Source: Chloroflexota bacterium
GTDB taxonomy: Bacteria; Chloroflexota; Anaerolineae; UBA7937; B3-Chlor
DNA: 64,000 bases
Direction: 5' to 3'
Assembly (NCBI GenBank): GCA_030603665.1
Contig: JAUVXJ010000009.1
Coordinates: 118,955 to 182,954, forward strand
Of this stretch, positions 1-8,699 are shown one piece after another (position 1 is the first letter of the stretch; each line of letters opens with the position of its first letter). Under the pieces are notes generated by a model that searched no databases, was not told where the DNA came from, and was given only the letters and a program-made list of their open reading frames with translations. The position numbers were made by a program, and so were the translations under genes.

Positions 1-680
1 CAGTAAATCTCCCGCAAGCGATCCGCACTCAGAGGCTCACTCTCCGTCTCATGGACGACACGTCCTGACGAAAGGATGGCCACAGTGTCACACAGCTCCA
101 AGGCTCGCTGCAGGTTATGGGTGGTCATGACCACGGTGCGAGACTCCGCGTTGACGGTTTGCAGCAGCGTTCGGAGCATCTCCGCGGCTTGCTGATCCAG
201 CCCAGTGTAGGGTTCATCCAGGAGCAACAGTGAGGGTTGATGGACTATGGCACGAGCTATGGAGAGGCGCTGCTGCATTCCCCTAGACAGGGTGCGTGCT
301 GGGTCTTGGCGGCGAGCGTCCAGTCCCACGACGCGCAGAAGAGAGTCCACGCGCTCCTCGAGCTCGGCCACATCGTAGAGTCGTCCGTAGAACCTCAAGT
401 TCTCCTCGACCGTCAGTCTGCCATAGGTGAGGGACTGGTGGGAGACAAAACCTATCCGCCGCCGGATCTCCCCGCTGTGCGAGACTAGATCAAGCCCATC
501 GATGTTCACATGACCACTGGTGGGCCTGAGTAGCGTGGCCAAGATGCGCAGCAGTGTTGTCTTGCCTGCACCGTTGGGGCCCACGATAGCCAAAAACTGA
601 CCCTCTGCTACATCCAGGTTGATTTCGTGCAGGGCAAAGGTATGCCCAAAGGACTTCACCAAGCCCTCGATCTGGATCAT
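1..680 (-). CDS. ccmA: Heme exporter ATPase CcmA (C-terminus beyond window)
   Basis: This is the ATP-binding subunit of the CcmAB(C) complex, which with CcmE drives heme delivery for cytochrome c maturation on the outer face of the membrane. Reading leftward from ATG at 680, about 226 codons are open to the window edge. Walker A (GPNGAGKT) lies at residues 34-41, the ABC signature LSRGMQQR at about 131-138 and Walker B LLLLDEP at about 151-157, followed by the D-loop (GLD). The start abuts the stop of the preceding gene, so the two are translationally coupled. The assignment as CcmA rather than another ABC ATPase rests on the operon: ccmE and ccmF lie just upstream. CcmB and CcmC would be expected further left, outside the window. 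Confidence 0.85.
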   Translation of the reverse strand, partial: MIQIEGLVKSFGHTFALHEINLDVAEGQFLAIVGPNGAGKTTLLRILATLLRPTSGHVNIDGLDLVSHSGEIRRRIGFVSHQSLTYGRLTVEENLRFYGRLYDVAELEERVDSLLRVVGLDARRQDPARTLSRGMQQRLSIARAIVHQPSLLLLDEPYTGLDQQAAEMLRTLLQTVNAESRTVVMTTHNLQRALELCDTVAILSSGRVVHETESEPLSADRLREIY

Positions 681-1682
681 CTAAGAGGTCTCCTTCGACC
701 TTTGCAGGAAGGGGTAAGCCAGATATGCACCTGTGCCGGCGATGATGACTCCCATGACTATCCACGCGAACAATGGGGTGCCTTCCCCAGTGGGCTGGGC
801 CGGCGCAGATGTCAGTGGCAGGTTGGCGAAATGGAGAGCGATACGCTCGCCCGCGGGCAGATTTTCTCCCGCCAGGTGCAGGTAATCGCCTCCCTGCAAC
901 GACAGGGTCTCGCCGCCCGTCAGCCCATCGGCTGTGACCTCCACTCCTACGTCGGCGACGAGAACATCCAGGGATTCGGTAAAGTGGACTACATGGCGCG
1001 TGAGGTCGTACGCGCGCGTTTGAGGGCGGAGCTCGTAGGTGAATACGAACTGCTTGACGCCTGGAAAGATGGGCAGAGTCGAGGCGAAGCCTGTGTCCGT
1101 TTCAACCACGCAGCATTCCATCAGCCCTTCCACCAGTTGGACGGCGGTAGCTCCCTCGGGCAGGGCAAACTGAACGGTTGCTTCTCCTTCCTCTCCCGTC
1201 GGCCCGACATAGGTCGCGTTCCCGGCGTTGAAGAAGATCTGTACCTCCTGCACCCTAATGGTCCCGGGCTCGAAATCGAAAATCACATGGGCTCGTTGCA
1301 CCGATAGATTCTCGTCGCTACTGGTCGCTTCGAAGACAGTGAACGGTACGGAGATCAGATTCTCCCCCTCGGGGAAGGCCATTACTTCGCTTCCGTACTG
1401 CACCCCCGCATACGCTACTTCGAACTGATAGGCATACCCTTCCGTCTCGAGGCCTCCGAATCGGAACCTCCCTTCCTCGTCGGTTGTTGTCTCAAAGGAA
1501 CTCTCCGCCTCTGAGCCGGCGAATGCCGACAAGGTAACGGTCAGTCCTTCGAGAGGAGCCCCATCTCCTGAACCGTCAGACACTTGACCCTCGATCACAC
1601 CTGACCCTTGGGCCCAGGCAGATCCTACTACGCCTGGCAGCAGGAGGAGAATCGCAACAAAGACAGTCAATCGAATGCGCAT
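681..1682 (-). CDS. Exported protein with carboxypeptidase-regulatory-like domain, in ccm operon
   Basis: A 333-residue protein starting at the ATG at 1682, just after the ccmF stop. An open frame extends 24 codons upstream, but the chosen start puts a clean signal peptide first: a hydrophobic core at residues 4-20 and a likely cleavage after AWA at about 24. Residues about 28-100 look like a carboxypeptidase regulatory-like (beta-sandwich) domain. The middle is beta-rich and of unknown family, and a single membrane helix at about 305-325 is followed by a short basic tail. It is therefore predicted to be an exported domain anchored at its C-terminus. Its place between ccmF and ccmA suggests a role in cytochrome c or heme handling, but no CxxC or heme motif is visible. 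Its function is unknown. Confidence 0.75.
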   Translation of the reverse strand: MRIRLTVFVAILLLLPGVVGSAWAQGSGVIEGQVSDGSGDGAPLEGLTVTLSAFAGSEAESSFETTTDEEGRFRFGGLETEGYAYQFEVAYAGVQYGSEVMAFPEGENLISVPFTVFEATSSDENLSVQRAHVIFDFEPGTIRVQEVQIFFNAGNATYVGPTGEEGEATVQFALPEGATAVQLVEGLMECCVVETDTGFASTLPIFPGVKQFVFTYELRPQTRAYDLTRHVVHFTESLDVLVADVGVEVTADGLTGGETLSLQGGDYLHLAGENLPAGERIALHFANLPLTSAPAQPTGEGTPLFAWIVMGVIIAGTGAYLAYPFLQRSKETS

Positions 1683-1683
1683 C

Positions 1684-3663
1684 CTATCTCTCCTCAGCCC
1701 TTCGTCGCCCGCTTGGCCAGGCGGCAATGGCCGTCCCCAGGAGAAGGACTCCACCGCCGATCCAGATCCACGTGATCAGGGGGTTGATGACTATCTGAAA
1801 GGCCGCCAGGCCATCATCTTCTAGGCTGGCCAGGATTACGTAGAGGTCTTCCTTCAAAGTGCTGCGTATGGCCACCTCCGTCACCCAGGGATTCTCGAGA
1901 GCATAGTGGTAGTTCTTCTGCGGAGTCAGGGTGGCCACCCTGGAATCATCAACATACACGTCCAGCGTGGTGGAGAAACGGACCTTGCTTTGATAGGTTT
2001 CGGGTTCTGGGTTCAGCGTCTGCACTGAGTAGTCACGGTAGCGAAGCTCATAACCCTCGATAGTGGTTGATTCATCGGGATTCAAAGCGATGAGTTGTTC
2101 GCTCTTGTAGGTCCTTGAGCCGGTAACTCCAATGGCGATGAAGACGATGCCGAGATGCACCACGTAGGCGCCATACCGGCGGCGAGCCCTGGAGAGCATC
2201 GTAAGGGTGGCGCGAACGTAGCTTTCTCCCGTTGAGCGGCGGCGACTCCTCACGTCGCGTACCAAGATCGACAGGAGCGAGAGGACCACAAAGGCGGAGA
2301 TGGCACCGGAGACGAGCGGCAGCGCCTCTCTCACTCCCAGAACAAGCAGCAGTCCAGCGGACAATATTCCTCCGAGGGCAGCGGGAAGAAGGAGGCGAAG
2401 CCCGTCACCAGTCAGTCGCCGCCATGCGATGACCGGGCAGATGCCCATCAGACAGATGAGAGCCAGAGCGAGAGGACCGGTAGCTCGATCGAAGAAAGAC
2501 GCGTCGAGGCTGATCTGGATACCTCGAACAGTCTGAGCGAAGGTTGGATATATCGTTCCTACAACGACAATCAGAGCCATCCCGCAGAGGAGCACATTGG
2601 TGAGAAGGAAACTGCCCTCTCGGGAAATGGGATTCTCCATCTGCCGTTCGCTCGTGAGCCGGTGCCGCCGGCGCCAGATGAGGAAAGAGCCGACTCCGAG
2701 GATTAGCGCCATGAAGGACATCAGTAGGTAGGCAATGGGCTGAAGACTGCGCGCAAAGCCGTGAAGATCGGATACGATGATGCCTCCTCTGGTCACCAGT
2801 GTTGCGAACAGACACAGCACGAAGGCCAGGATAGCCAGTACTAGGTTCCATACTCTGTGCATTCCGCGTCGTTCCTCCATCATGGCCGAATGCACAAAGG
2901 CGGTCCCAATGAGCCATGGGATGAGAGAGGCGTTCTCCACTGGATCCCAGGCCCAATAGCCACCCCAACCTAGCTCCACGTAGGACCACCAAGCGCCGAT
3001 GATGATCCCCAACCCCAGGGAAATCCACGCGAGGAGATTCCAGGGCCTTACTGCTTTCACCCAATCGCTGCTGACCTCTCCGCTCATCAGCGCGGCAAGC
3101 GCAAATGCGAGAGGTATGGAGTAGCCGGCATAGCCGAGGAACAGGATCGGTGGGTGGATGACCATGCCCGGATTCTCCAGCAGCGGTAACATACCGACGC
3201 CCTCCATCGGTGTGGAGGCCATGGTTTCAAAGGGGTTCGCAATGAGGATCAGCACTAGAGTGAAGAAAGCCTGGTTGGCGGCCAGAGTGGCCAGGATGTA
3301 TGGTCCGATCTTCCCCAGCCTCTCACTCTGTCTTACGGCTATCGCGGCGAGAATGGTGAGGAACCAGAGCCACAGGAGCCAGGAGCCTGCCTCGCCAGCC
3401 CAGAAAGCCGAGACCGTATAGATGAAGGGCAAATGCGTGCTGGTGTACTGGTAGACATAGGCTACGCCGAAATCACGTGTCAGCAGGAGATAGAGGAGGA
3501 TAGCCACTGCCGCACTGACTAAGTCCACCATCACCCGAAGAGCGTTCGTTCCGCTCCTTAGTACCCGACGAGAACCACGACGGGCGCCGATGAAAGAGGC
3601 AACGGCGCCGTACACCGAGACGCACAGGCAGAGGAGGAGGACCCCGTAACCTATCTGAGACAT
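1684..3663 (-). CDS. ccmF: Cytochrome c heme lyase subunit CcmF
   Basis: CcmF is the large polytopic protein that attaches heme to CxxCH apocytochromes in system I maturation. This copy has 659 residues, the usual length. The tryptophan-rich heme-handling signature is clear (WGGYWAWDPVENASLIPWL, about residues 228-246). Many hydrophobic segments lie on both sides of it, and a large extracytoplasmic loop precedes the last membrane helix. The start ATG at 3663 follows a GGAGG site. It lies 37 bases downstream of ccmE and is followed without a gap by the exported protein gene, so it belongs to the ccmE-ccmF-unknown-ccmA operon. No ccmH-like gene is visible here. Confidence 0.93.
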   Translation of the reverse strand: MSQIGYGVLLLCLCVSVYGAVASFIGARRGSRRVLRSGTNALRVMVDLVSAAVAILLYLLLTRDFGVAYVYQYTSTHLPFIYTVSAFWAGEAGSWLLWLWFLTILAAIAVRQSERLGKIGPYILATLAANQAFFTLVLILIANPFETMASTPMEGVGMLPLLENPGMVIHPPILFLGYAGYSIPLAFALAALMSGEVSSDWVKAVRPWNLLAWISLGLGIIIGAWWSYVELGWGGYWAWDPVENASLIPWLIGTAFVHSAMMEERRGMHRVWNLVLAILAFVLCLFATLVTRGGIIVSDLHGFARSLQPIAYLLMSFMALILGVGSFLIWRRRHRLTSERQMENPISREGSFLLTNVLLCGMALIVVVGTIYPTFAQTVRGIQISLDASFFDRATGPLALALICLMGICPVIAWRRLTGDGLRLLLPAALGGILSAGLLLVLGVREALPLVSGAISAFVVLSLLSILVRDVRSRRRSTGESYVRATLTMLSRARRRYGAYVVHLGIVFIAIGVTGSRTYKSEQLIALNPDESTTIEGYELRYRDYSVQTLNPEPETYQSKVRFSTTLDVYVDDSRVATLTPQKNYHYALENPWVTEVAIRSTLKEDLYVILASLEDDGLAAFQIVINPLITWIWIGGGVLLLGTAIAAWPSGRRRAEER

Positions 3664-3700
3664 TCTTGCCTCCTAATAGTGGAGGTGGAGTGCGTGAAGC

Positions 3701-4129
3701 CTATTCCTCCACGTACTTGGAGGGACACTTGAGGAGGAGGTTGTTGGCCTCGAACACGCCGTCGGAGGAGTGCTTGCCTTCTACTACGACCTGCGCGCCG
3801 TCCCGGAACATGTCAGGGCGAACGCCCTCGTACATGACAGGGATACTACCACTTTCGTCTGCCATCTCGAAACGGAGAACCAGCCGTTGTGGATCCCAGT
3901 CAATTGTCTCACCCGACACGAGACCGGAGACTCTCACCATTTGATCTGATGGTCCTTGCGCCAGCAGTTCTTCCACGCTTAGGTATTGAGCGCTGGCACC
4001 CCCGATGTTGGTCACGATGAGCCATGCGAGGACGACAAAGATGATGGCGCCTCCGATGAAGAACTTCAGTCGGCCGCCAGTCATCAGGCCGTTGGTTGAG
4101 GGTCTAGAAGTGGACACTGAGTCACCCAT
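3701..4129 (-). CDS. ccmE: Cytochrome c maturation heme chaperone CcmE, Cys-type
   Basis: CcmE is the periplasmic heme chaperone that binds heme covalently and passes it to CcmF. The protein has 142 residues from ATG 4129, with one membrane anchor (about 22-42) and then an OB-fold domain. In most CcmE proteins the heme is bound by a His in an HxxxY motif. Here the matching position is Cys135 in CPSKY, giving the CxxxY form known from Desulfovibrio and some archaea (system I*). An open frame extends far upstream of 4129, but its residues do not resemble CcmE, and the promoter at 4173-4201 lies inside that extension. First gene of the ccm operon. Confidence 0.88.
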   Translation of the reverse strand: MGDSVSTSRPSTNGLMTGGRLKFFIGGAIIFVVLAWLIVTNIGGASAQYLSVEELLAQGPSDQMVRVSGLVSGETIDWDPQRLVLRFEMADESGSIPVMYEGVRPDMFRDGAQVVVEGKHSSDGVFEANNLLLKCPSKYVEE

Positions 4130-4172
4130 ACAATCTGCCAGGTCTGAGAGCATTAGCCGAGCATGCCAGTCA

Positions 4173-4201
4173 AGTATACTGACAGGGAACTCTGTTGTCA
4201 A
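4173..4201 (-). promoter_or_regulatory. Sigma70-type promoter for the ccm operon
   Basis: On the minus strand, TTGACA (4201-4196) and TATACT (4178-4173) are separated by 17 bases. The expected transcript would start near 4166, about 37 bases before the ccmE ATG. It fires away from the histidine kinase gene on the other strand. Confidence 0.7.
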
Positions 4202-4484
4202 ACACTCCCTGCAAAGCGGAACCCGTGCGCAGGAACGTACCTTCCGGTCTCGAAAGGGGTGTCTTCCGGTTAGCCTATGGTGTTGCGTCGTCGACCAACT
4301 CAGTAAGTACGGCCGGTTGCTCGCCCGAGGTGATCTGGCGGTGGCCACCTGTTACGATTGCGATGGCGGACACGCCATACTCGACGCCCAGTCGCTAGCC
4401 TCCGATGTGCACGCGAGGCACACCCCATCCTTGCGTTCTGGACGCGCCCGCGTGAGTCTGGTAGAATGTAGAATGGTGAGCGTA

Positions 4485-6113
4485 ATGGCCAAGTCAAAGG
4501 CAGGGCAAGCGAAGCAGAACAGAAGGGAGCACGATGAGGTGGGCGCTGAGCTAGCTGCGCTGCTAAGAGAGCGCCAGGAGGAGATCGCTACAGCCTGGAC
4601 GGAGATGGTGCAGGCCTTGCCGGGCTCGTTGTACAGTTCTCTGCCTCCGGAGGAAGTGCGCTCTCTTACACTGCGGGGAATCGGGGCGATGGTTGAAAGC
4701 CTGGAGACTGGTCCCCGGGCAGCTCTGGACGAGTACCTCGCTGATATCTGCCCCGCTGGCGGTCAAGCGGTGCCTGATGTGGCTGCTGTGGTCGAGACCC
4801 TGCTGCTGTGCAAGGATGCGGCCTTGCCCATCATTCGAGACGCGTGTGGCCCTGATTCCAGCGCAACCTGGGCCCTGGTCTCTGAATTGGAGGAATGCCT
4901 GCGCTGGATGGTCGGTCGTCTCACGAGCCTGTGCACCAGCGAGATTAGCCGGCAGTTGCAGGAGGAGAAAGCGCGGGTGGCGATCCTCCTGGACATGGTG
5001 GAGACGGTGAGCTCTACGCTGGAGTTGGACCATGTAGTGAGCCGCGTGGCCGAGGAGATAGTCACTGCGCTGGGAGTGGATGCCTGTACGTTCCATCTGG
5101 TGGACGAGGAGCAGCGTTCCGCGGTTTTCCTTCGGCGGCCTGCCGACTGGGCGTCGCGTGTTTTTCGATCCTTTGACAGTTACAAGAGCTACTTCCATGA
5201 GGTATTAACGACACGGGAGCCGGTGACGAGCTACGACGTGCAGTCTGATCCGCGCTTTCCCCTGGACACGGCCCGTGAATTAAGGGCCAAATCTACCGTG
5301 GGCGTGCCTCTGATGGTAAAGGGCAAGGTGATAGCCGTGGCCTGGGCGTACACCGTGGACGACTATCGTCGCTTCACCGATGAGGAGATCGCGTTGGCCC
5401 AGGGTATTGGGAACATGCTGGGTCTGGTCATCCAGAACGCCCAGCTCTACGAACGATCGAAGGTGCTGACGGTAATGGAGGAGCGGTCCCGTCTCTCGCG
5501 CGAGATCCACGACGGCGTTGCTCAAACCCTGGGCGCCCTGCAACTGAAGGCCTCCCAACTCGAGGATTCGCTGTCCAACCAGCAAGTCGATGAACTGCGG
5601 GGTCTCCTGTCTGAGTTGCAGGACATGATCAGTCGAGCCTACCGGGATCTGCGCGAGGCCATGCTGGGTCTGCGCACCGTAGTAGAGCCAGGGACGGATT
5701 TGGTCACGGTATTGCGAGAGTATCTGACTCATTACCAGGCCCAGTATGGCCTGGACGTGCGATTGGAGGCAAACGAGGGGGAGCCAGCCGCATTGGATGG
5801 AGAAGAGCAGGCGCAGGCGATGCGCATCGTCCAGGAGGCGCTGCGCAACGTGCGCAGGCATGCTGGGACGGCAAGGGCAACTGTGCGCATCGAACGGCAC
5901 GCCGGCGGTCTGCGGATCTGCGTAGTGGATGAGGGCCAGGGGTTTGACCAGAGCCTCCTCGGGGGGTGGGACGACAGCCGACACTTGGGCCTACGCACCA
6001 TGCGCGAGCGAGCACAAAGTGTGGGCGGGACCGTGGCCGTGGAGTCGCAGCCCGGGCACGGAACCACCGTTGTGCTGCAACTGCCGCTGTACGAGGACGG
6101 GGGACCGGAATGA
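4485..6113 (+). CDS. Sensor histidine kinase (RsbRD-like N-terminus, GAF, HisKA_3, HATPase)
   Basis: A soluble sensor kinase of 542 residues with no membrane helices. Residues about 22-150 resemble the RsbRD N-terminal helical domain. About 165-320 form a GAF domain, a usual site for small-molecule, redox or cofactor sensing. Residues 330-400 are a HisKA_3 dimerisation domain with the phospho-His at H342 (EIHDGVAQ), and 445-535 are the ATPase domain (N-box NVRRHA, G1 DEGQGF, then GLRTMRERA). The start ATG at 4485 has GGTGAG just upstream; ATG 4473 in the same frame is an alternative. The stop overlaps the start of the response regulator, so the two form a NarL-type two-component pair. The adjacent ccm genes and cytochrome suggest control of anaerobic respiration (inference). 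Confidence 0.9.
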   Translation: MAKSKAGQAKQNRREHDEVGAELAALLRERQEEIATAWTEMVQALPGSLYSSLPPEEVRSLTLRGIGAMVESLETGPRAALDEYLADICPAGGQAVPDVAAVVETLLLCKDAALPIIRDACGPDSSATWALVSELEECLRWMVGRLTSLCTSEISRQLQEEKARVAILLDMVETVSSTLELDHVVSRVAEEIVTALGVDACTFHLVDEEQRSAVFLRRPADWASRVFRSFDSYKSYFHEVLTTREPVTSYDVQSDPRFPLDTARELRAKSTVGVPLMVKGKVIAVAWAYTVDDYRRFTDEEIALAQGIGNMLGLVIQNAQLYERSKVLTVMEERSRLSREIHDGVAQTLGALQLKASQLEDSLSNQQVDELRGLLSELQDMISRAYRDLREAMLGLRTVVEPGTDLVTVLREYLTHYQAQYGLDVRLEANEGEPAALDGEEQAQAMRIVQEALRNVRRHAGTARATVRIERHAGGLRICVVDEGQGFDQSLLGGWDDSRHLGLRTMRERAQSVGGTVAVESQPGHGTTVVLQLPLYEDGGPE

Positions 6114-6781
6114 GCGAGCCCTTGCGTGTTCTACTGGTGGACGATCACATCCTCTTTCGCAGAGGGGTGCAAGCTGTGCTGGACGCCCGTTCGGACATAG
6201 AGGTAGTGGGGGAGGCCGGTGATGGCCTCGAGGCGGTGGCCGTGGCGCGCGACACCATGCCTGACGTGATCCTCATGGACATCGGCATGCCCGGATGCGA
6301 TGGGCTGGAAGCCACCCGGCTGATCAAGCAGGAGATGCCGTACGTCAAGGTGTTCATGCTCACCGTATCTGACGATGACGAAAATCTCTTCGAAGCGATC
6401 AAGAGTGGCGCACAAGGGTATCTGACCAAGGACTTGAAAGCTCAGCAGTTGTTCGACGCACTGGAGGGCGTGGCCAGAGGAGAGGCAGCCTTGTCCGGGG
6501 CGATCGCGGCCAAGATCTTGAGGGAGTTCGAGACGACCAGCAGACGTCCAGACGAGGAGTTGGAAGCCACGGAGCCGCTCACGGAGCGAGAGATAGAGGT
6601 TCTCGAGTTGGTGGTGGAGGGAAGGTCTAACGAGGAGATCGCCCAGAGCCTGGTTATTTCCGAGAGCACGGTGAAGAACCATCTGAGGAACATCCTGGGC
6701 AAGCTGCACCTCCGTAACCGCATTCAGGCAGCGGTCTACGCGGTGCGCCAGGGGCTGGTGGAGGATCCTCCGCAGAACTAG
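6110..6781 (+). CDS. NarL/FixJ-family response regulator
   Basis: A 223-residue DNA-binding response regulator, partner of the upstream kinase (ATGA overlap at 6110-6113). The receiver domain has acidic residues D11/D12, phospho-acceptor D57 in MDIGMPG, a Thr at about 85 and Lys107. The C-terminal LuxR-type helix-turn-helix spans about 155-210 (LTEREIEVLELVVEGRSNEE, then STVKNHL). All key residues are intact. Its targets are not visible; the nearby cytochrome and Tat enzyme genes are reasonable candidates (inference). A terminator hairpin lies about 60 bases after the stop. Confidence 0.93.
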   Translation: MSEPLRVLLVDDHILFRRGVQAVLDARSDIEVVGEAGDGLEAVAVARDTMPDVILMDIGMPGCDGLEATRLIKQEMPYVKVFMLTVSDDDENLFEAIKSGAQGYLTKDLKAQQLFDALEGVARGEAALSGAIAAKILREFETTSRRPDEELEATEPLTEREIEVLELVVEGRSNEEIAQSLVISESTVKNHLRNILGKLHLRNRIQAAVYAVRQGLVEDPPQN

Positions 6782-6840
6782 CCCTGCATATAGACATAAC
6801 AGTGCCCTACCGTACTAGCCATTGGTGGGTACGATTGACT

Positions 6841-6874
6841 AAAAGAACTATCGAAAGATGGTTCTTTTATTTTG
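6841..6874 (+). terminator. Rho-independent terminator after the two-component operon
   Basis: A 12-base stem (6841-6852 with 6857-6868, one G-U pair) closed by a GAAA tetraloop, followed by a T-rich run. The A-rich 5' side means it could also work on the other strand. Confidence 0.75.
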
Positions 6875-6895
6875 CCAGAATGGGCATTTTTGCTC

Positions 6896-6924
6896 TTACT
6901 GCCGCCGGGACGCAATAGTATACT
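6896..6924 (+). promoter_or_regulatory. Possible promoter giving a leaderless transcript
   Basis: A TATACT box (6919-6924) with a weak -35 (TTACTG) 17 bases upstream. The next ATG is at 6931, only six bases after the -10 box, so any transcript would start at or next to the start codon. No ribosome site fits between them. Confidence 0.4.
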
Positions 6925-6930
6925 GGTGTC

Positions 6931-7356
6931 ATGGGGAAGGAGCGGAGAGTCACGCCGAGGGCACGTGTGCTCGTCGCCTCTGGCCTGTCTCTATTCGGCG
7001 AGGGCATCGAGGAGCTGCTGCGCCAGGAGCCCGGACTGGAGATTGTGGGTCTGGAGACAGACCCAGGGCAGGCCATAGGGCGCATCAGGGAGGCCCATCC
7101 CGACGTCGTCATCCTGACCGATGGGGAAGCGGCGACAGGTCTTGACGCGGAGTTGCTGCGCCTGGTGAGGGAAGGCTTTCGCATGAGGATCGTGGAGGTG
7201 CATCTGGCCACCAACACCCTGTGCATCTACTGCGGCGAACAGCAGCCCATACGGGAAGTTCGGGACCTGGTGGACACCGTGCAACACATTTGCTGCGGCT
7301 TGACCCGGGAGACACAGGTTCCACTGTCGCCGGCGATGGGGCAGCCGCTTGAGTGA
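6931..7356 (+). CDS. Receiver-like domain protein without phospho-acceptor, cysteine-bearing
   Basis: A 141-residue protein whose first about 90 residues follow the pattern of a response-regulator receiver domain (VLVASGLSLFGEGIEELL, then PDVVILTDG). The acidic pair is missing (VASG where VDD is expected) and there is no output DNA-binding domain. The tail carries four cysteines, C98 and C101 in LCIYCG and C121-C122, which could bind a metal or an Fe-S cluster or respond to redox state. It lies between a two-component pair and a multiheme cytochrome. A stand-alone pseudo-receiver that senses through cysteines is an inference; the function is unknown. Confidence 0.65.
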   Translation: MGKERRVTPRARVLVASGLSLFGEGIEELLRQEPGLEIVGLETDPGQAIGRIREAHPDVVILTDGEAATGLDAELLRLVREGFRMRIVEVHLATNTLCIYCGEQQPIREVRDLVDTVQHICCGLTRETQVPLSPAMGQPLE

Positions 7357-7465
7357 TGGGAGGCGACGGCGGAGGCCGTGCGCTACAGACGAGATGCCCT
7401 CTGCTGGGGCCGGGATTCTCGGCAGGGTGGGAGGATACACTGGCGTAGGGAGCGGATGCTGAGAG

Positions 7466-8443
7466 TTGTCTAAGAGCCGCATTGTAGTCATCGGGGTTCT
7501 GCTGGGTGTGGTGGTGATAGGCGGAGTGGGGGCGATTGGTTTGTGGAAGTACCACGAGCAACCCCAGTTCTGTGCCACCTGTCACATCATGGATCCCTAT
7601 CTGGAGTCGTGGCAATCGTCGGACTATGGCGCCTACGCCCATGCGGTAGAGGATGTGACTTGCCTGGAATGTCACGAGCCCACGGTGGAGCAGCAGGTGG
7701 ACGAGTTGGTGGTGTACATGCAGGGGGACTTTACGGTTCCTCTGGAGGAACGTAGGTACGGGGACGAGTTTTGCTTCGGCTGCCACGAGCCCAATGAACA
7801 CACAAGTTATGAAGAGGTCATTCAACTTACGGCGGGGCTGGAGCTGAACCCTCACAGCTCGCACCTTGGTGAGATGGAGTGTGAGACCTGCCATAAGATG
7901 CATGGGCCTTCAGAGGACTACTGTGCTCAGTGCCATGGCGCCGTGGCGACAGGGCCAGGGTGGACGACCGAGGTGACCGGAACGGTAGAGGTCGATCTGT
8001 GGGCTCCTGACATGGATTGTACCGTCTGTCATTCCATGGAGAGCTATTTCGAGTCGTTGCAGGACAGTACCCTGCTGGCCTATGCCCACGCGGAAGAGGG
8101 GCTGGAGTGTCTGGATTGCCATGAGGTGGAGGCGGTAGAAGAGGTACATGAGCAGGCGGTTGCCGGTAGGCCTATTATAGCGCGGAAGTTTGGGATGGGT
8201 TTCTGCTTCGATTGCCACGTGGCCAATGAGCACACAAGATACGAAGAGGTCATCGAGCGCACCAGAGACTATACCGTTGATGACGAAAAGATCAACCCCC
8301 ACGACCCACACGCGGGCCTCGAAGAACCAGACCAACTTGAATGCTCTTACTGCCACCAGATGCATGAAGAATCACCGCTGATCGAGGGCTGCTATACCTG
8401 CCACCACCAGGGCACCTTTGAGAGTTGCAGCACGTGTCATTGA
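7466..8443 (+). CDS. Membrane-anchored 11-heme cytochrome c (NapC/NrfH-like, tandem duplication)
   Basis: A 325-residue protein with one N-terminal membrane helix (about 5-27) and eleven CxxCH heme motifs, at residues 36, 66, 103, 139, 153, 185, 215, 247, 293, 309 and 321. The first five and the next five have matching spacing and flanking residues (for example NEHTSYEEVI and NEHTRYEEVI, then NPHSSH and NPHDPH, then KMH and QMH). A pentaheme unit was therefore duplicated in tandem, with an extra heme at the C-terminus. NapC/NrfH-type anchors oxidise menaquinol and pass electrons to exported reductases, and the Tat flavin reductase next door is the natural partner. Start TTG at 7466; no ATG fits before the signal anchor. 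It needs the Ccm system, which is encoded nearby. Confidence 0.88.
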   Translation: MSKSRIVVIGVLLGVVVIGGVGAIGLWKYHEQPQFCATCHIMDPYLESWQSSDYGAYAHAVEDVTCLECHEPTVEQQVDELVVYMQGDFTVPLEERRYGDEFCFGCHEPNEHTSYEEVIQLTAGLELNPHSSHLGEMECETCHKMHGPSEDYCAQCHGAVATGPGWTTEVTGTVEVDLWAPDMDCTVCHSMESYFESLQDSTLLAYAHAEEGLECLDCHEVEAVEEVHEQAVAGRPIIARKFGMGFCFDCHVANEHTRYEEVIERTRDYTVDDEKINPHDPHAGLEEPDQLECSYCHQMHEESPLIEGCYTCHHQGTFESCSTCH

Positions 8444-8576
8444 GGTAATGGAGAACGACGACCAGCAGATTGTTCTGGCCTAGCTGAGACGGGCAATTGG
8501 CCCGCTGATTCTCGGGGCAGGGCGGTGCTATTAGTTGGGCACTCATCAAGAGGGGGTGATGAATCGGCTCTACTGC

Positions 8577-8605
8577 CTGACAAGGGCAGGATTTGGGTTT
8601 ATATA
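8577..8605 (+). promoter_or_regulatory. Probable promoter for the flavin reductase gene
   Basis: CTGACA (8577-8582) and TATATA (8600-8605) are separated by 17 bases, in the gap between the cytochrome and the reductase. The transcript would start near 8612, just before the first AAAGGAGG site. Confidence 0.45.
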
Positions 8606-8699
8606 GTTACGAGCATCGCACAAAGGAGGGTCAAAGTTGAGTAAGGAACACGGAAGCGAAAATGCAGTATCAGGTAGCCAGTTCATAAAGGAGGCAGAA

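Noticed and set aside
4005..4484. In-frame upstream extension of the histidine kinase
   Set aside because: It overlaps ccmE and its promoter on the other strand, and its residues resemble no domain; the kinase proper starts near 4473-4485.
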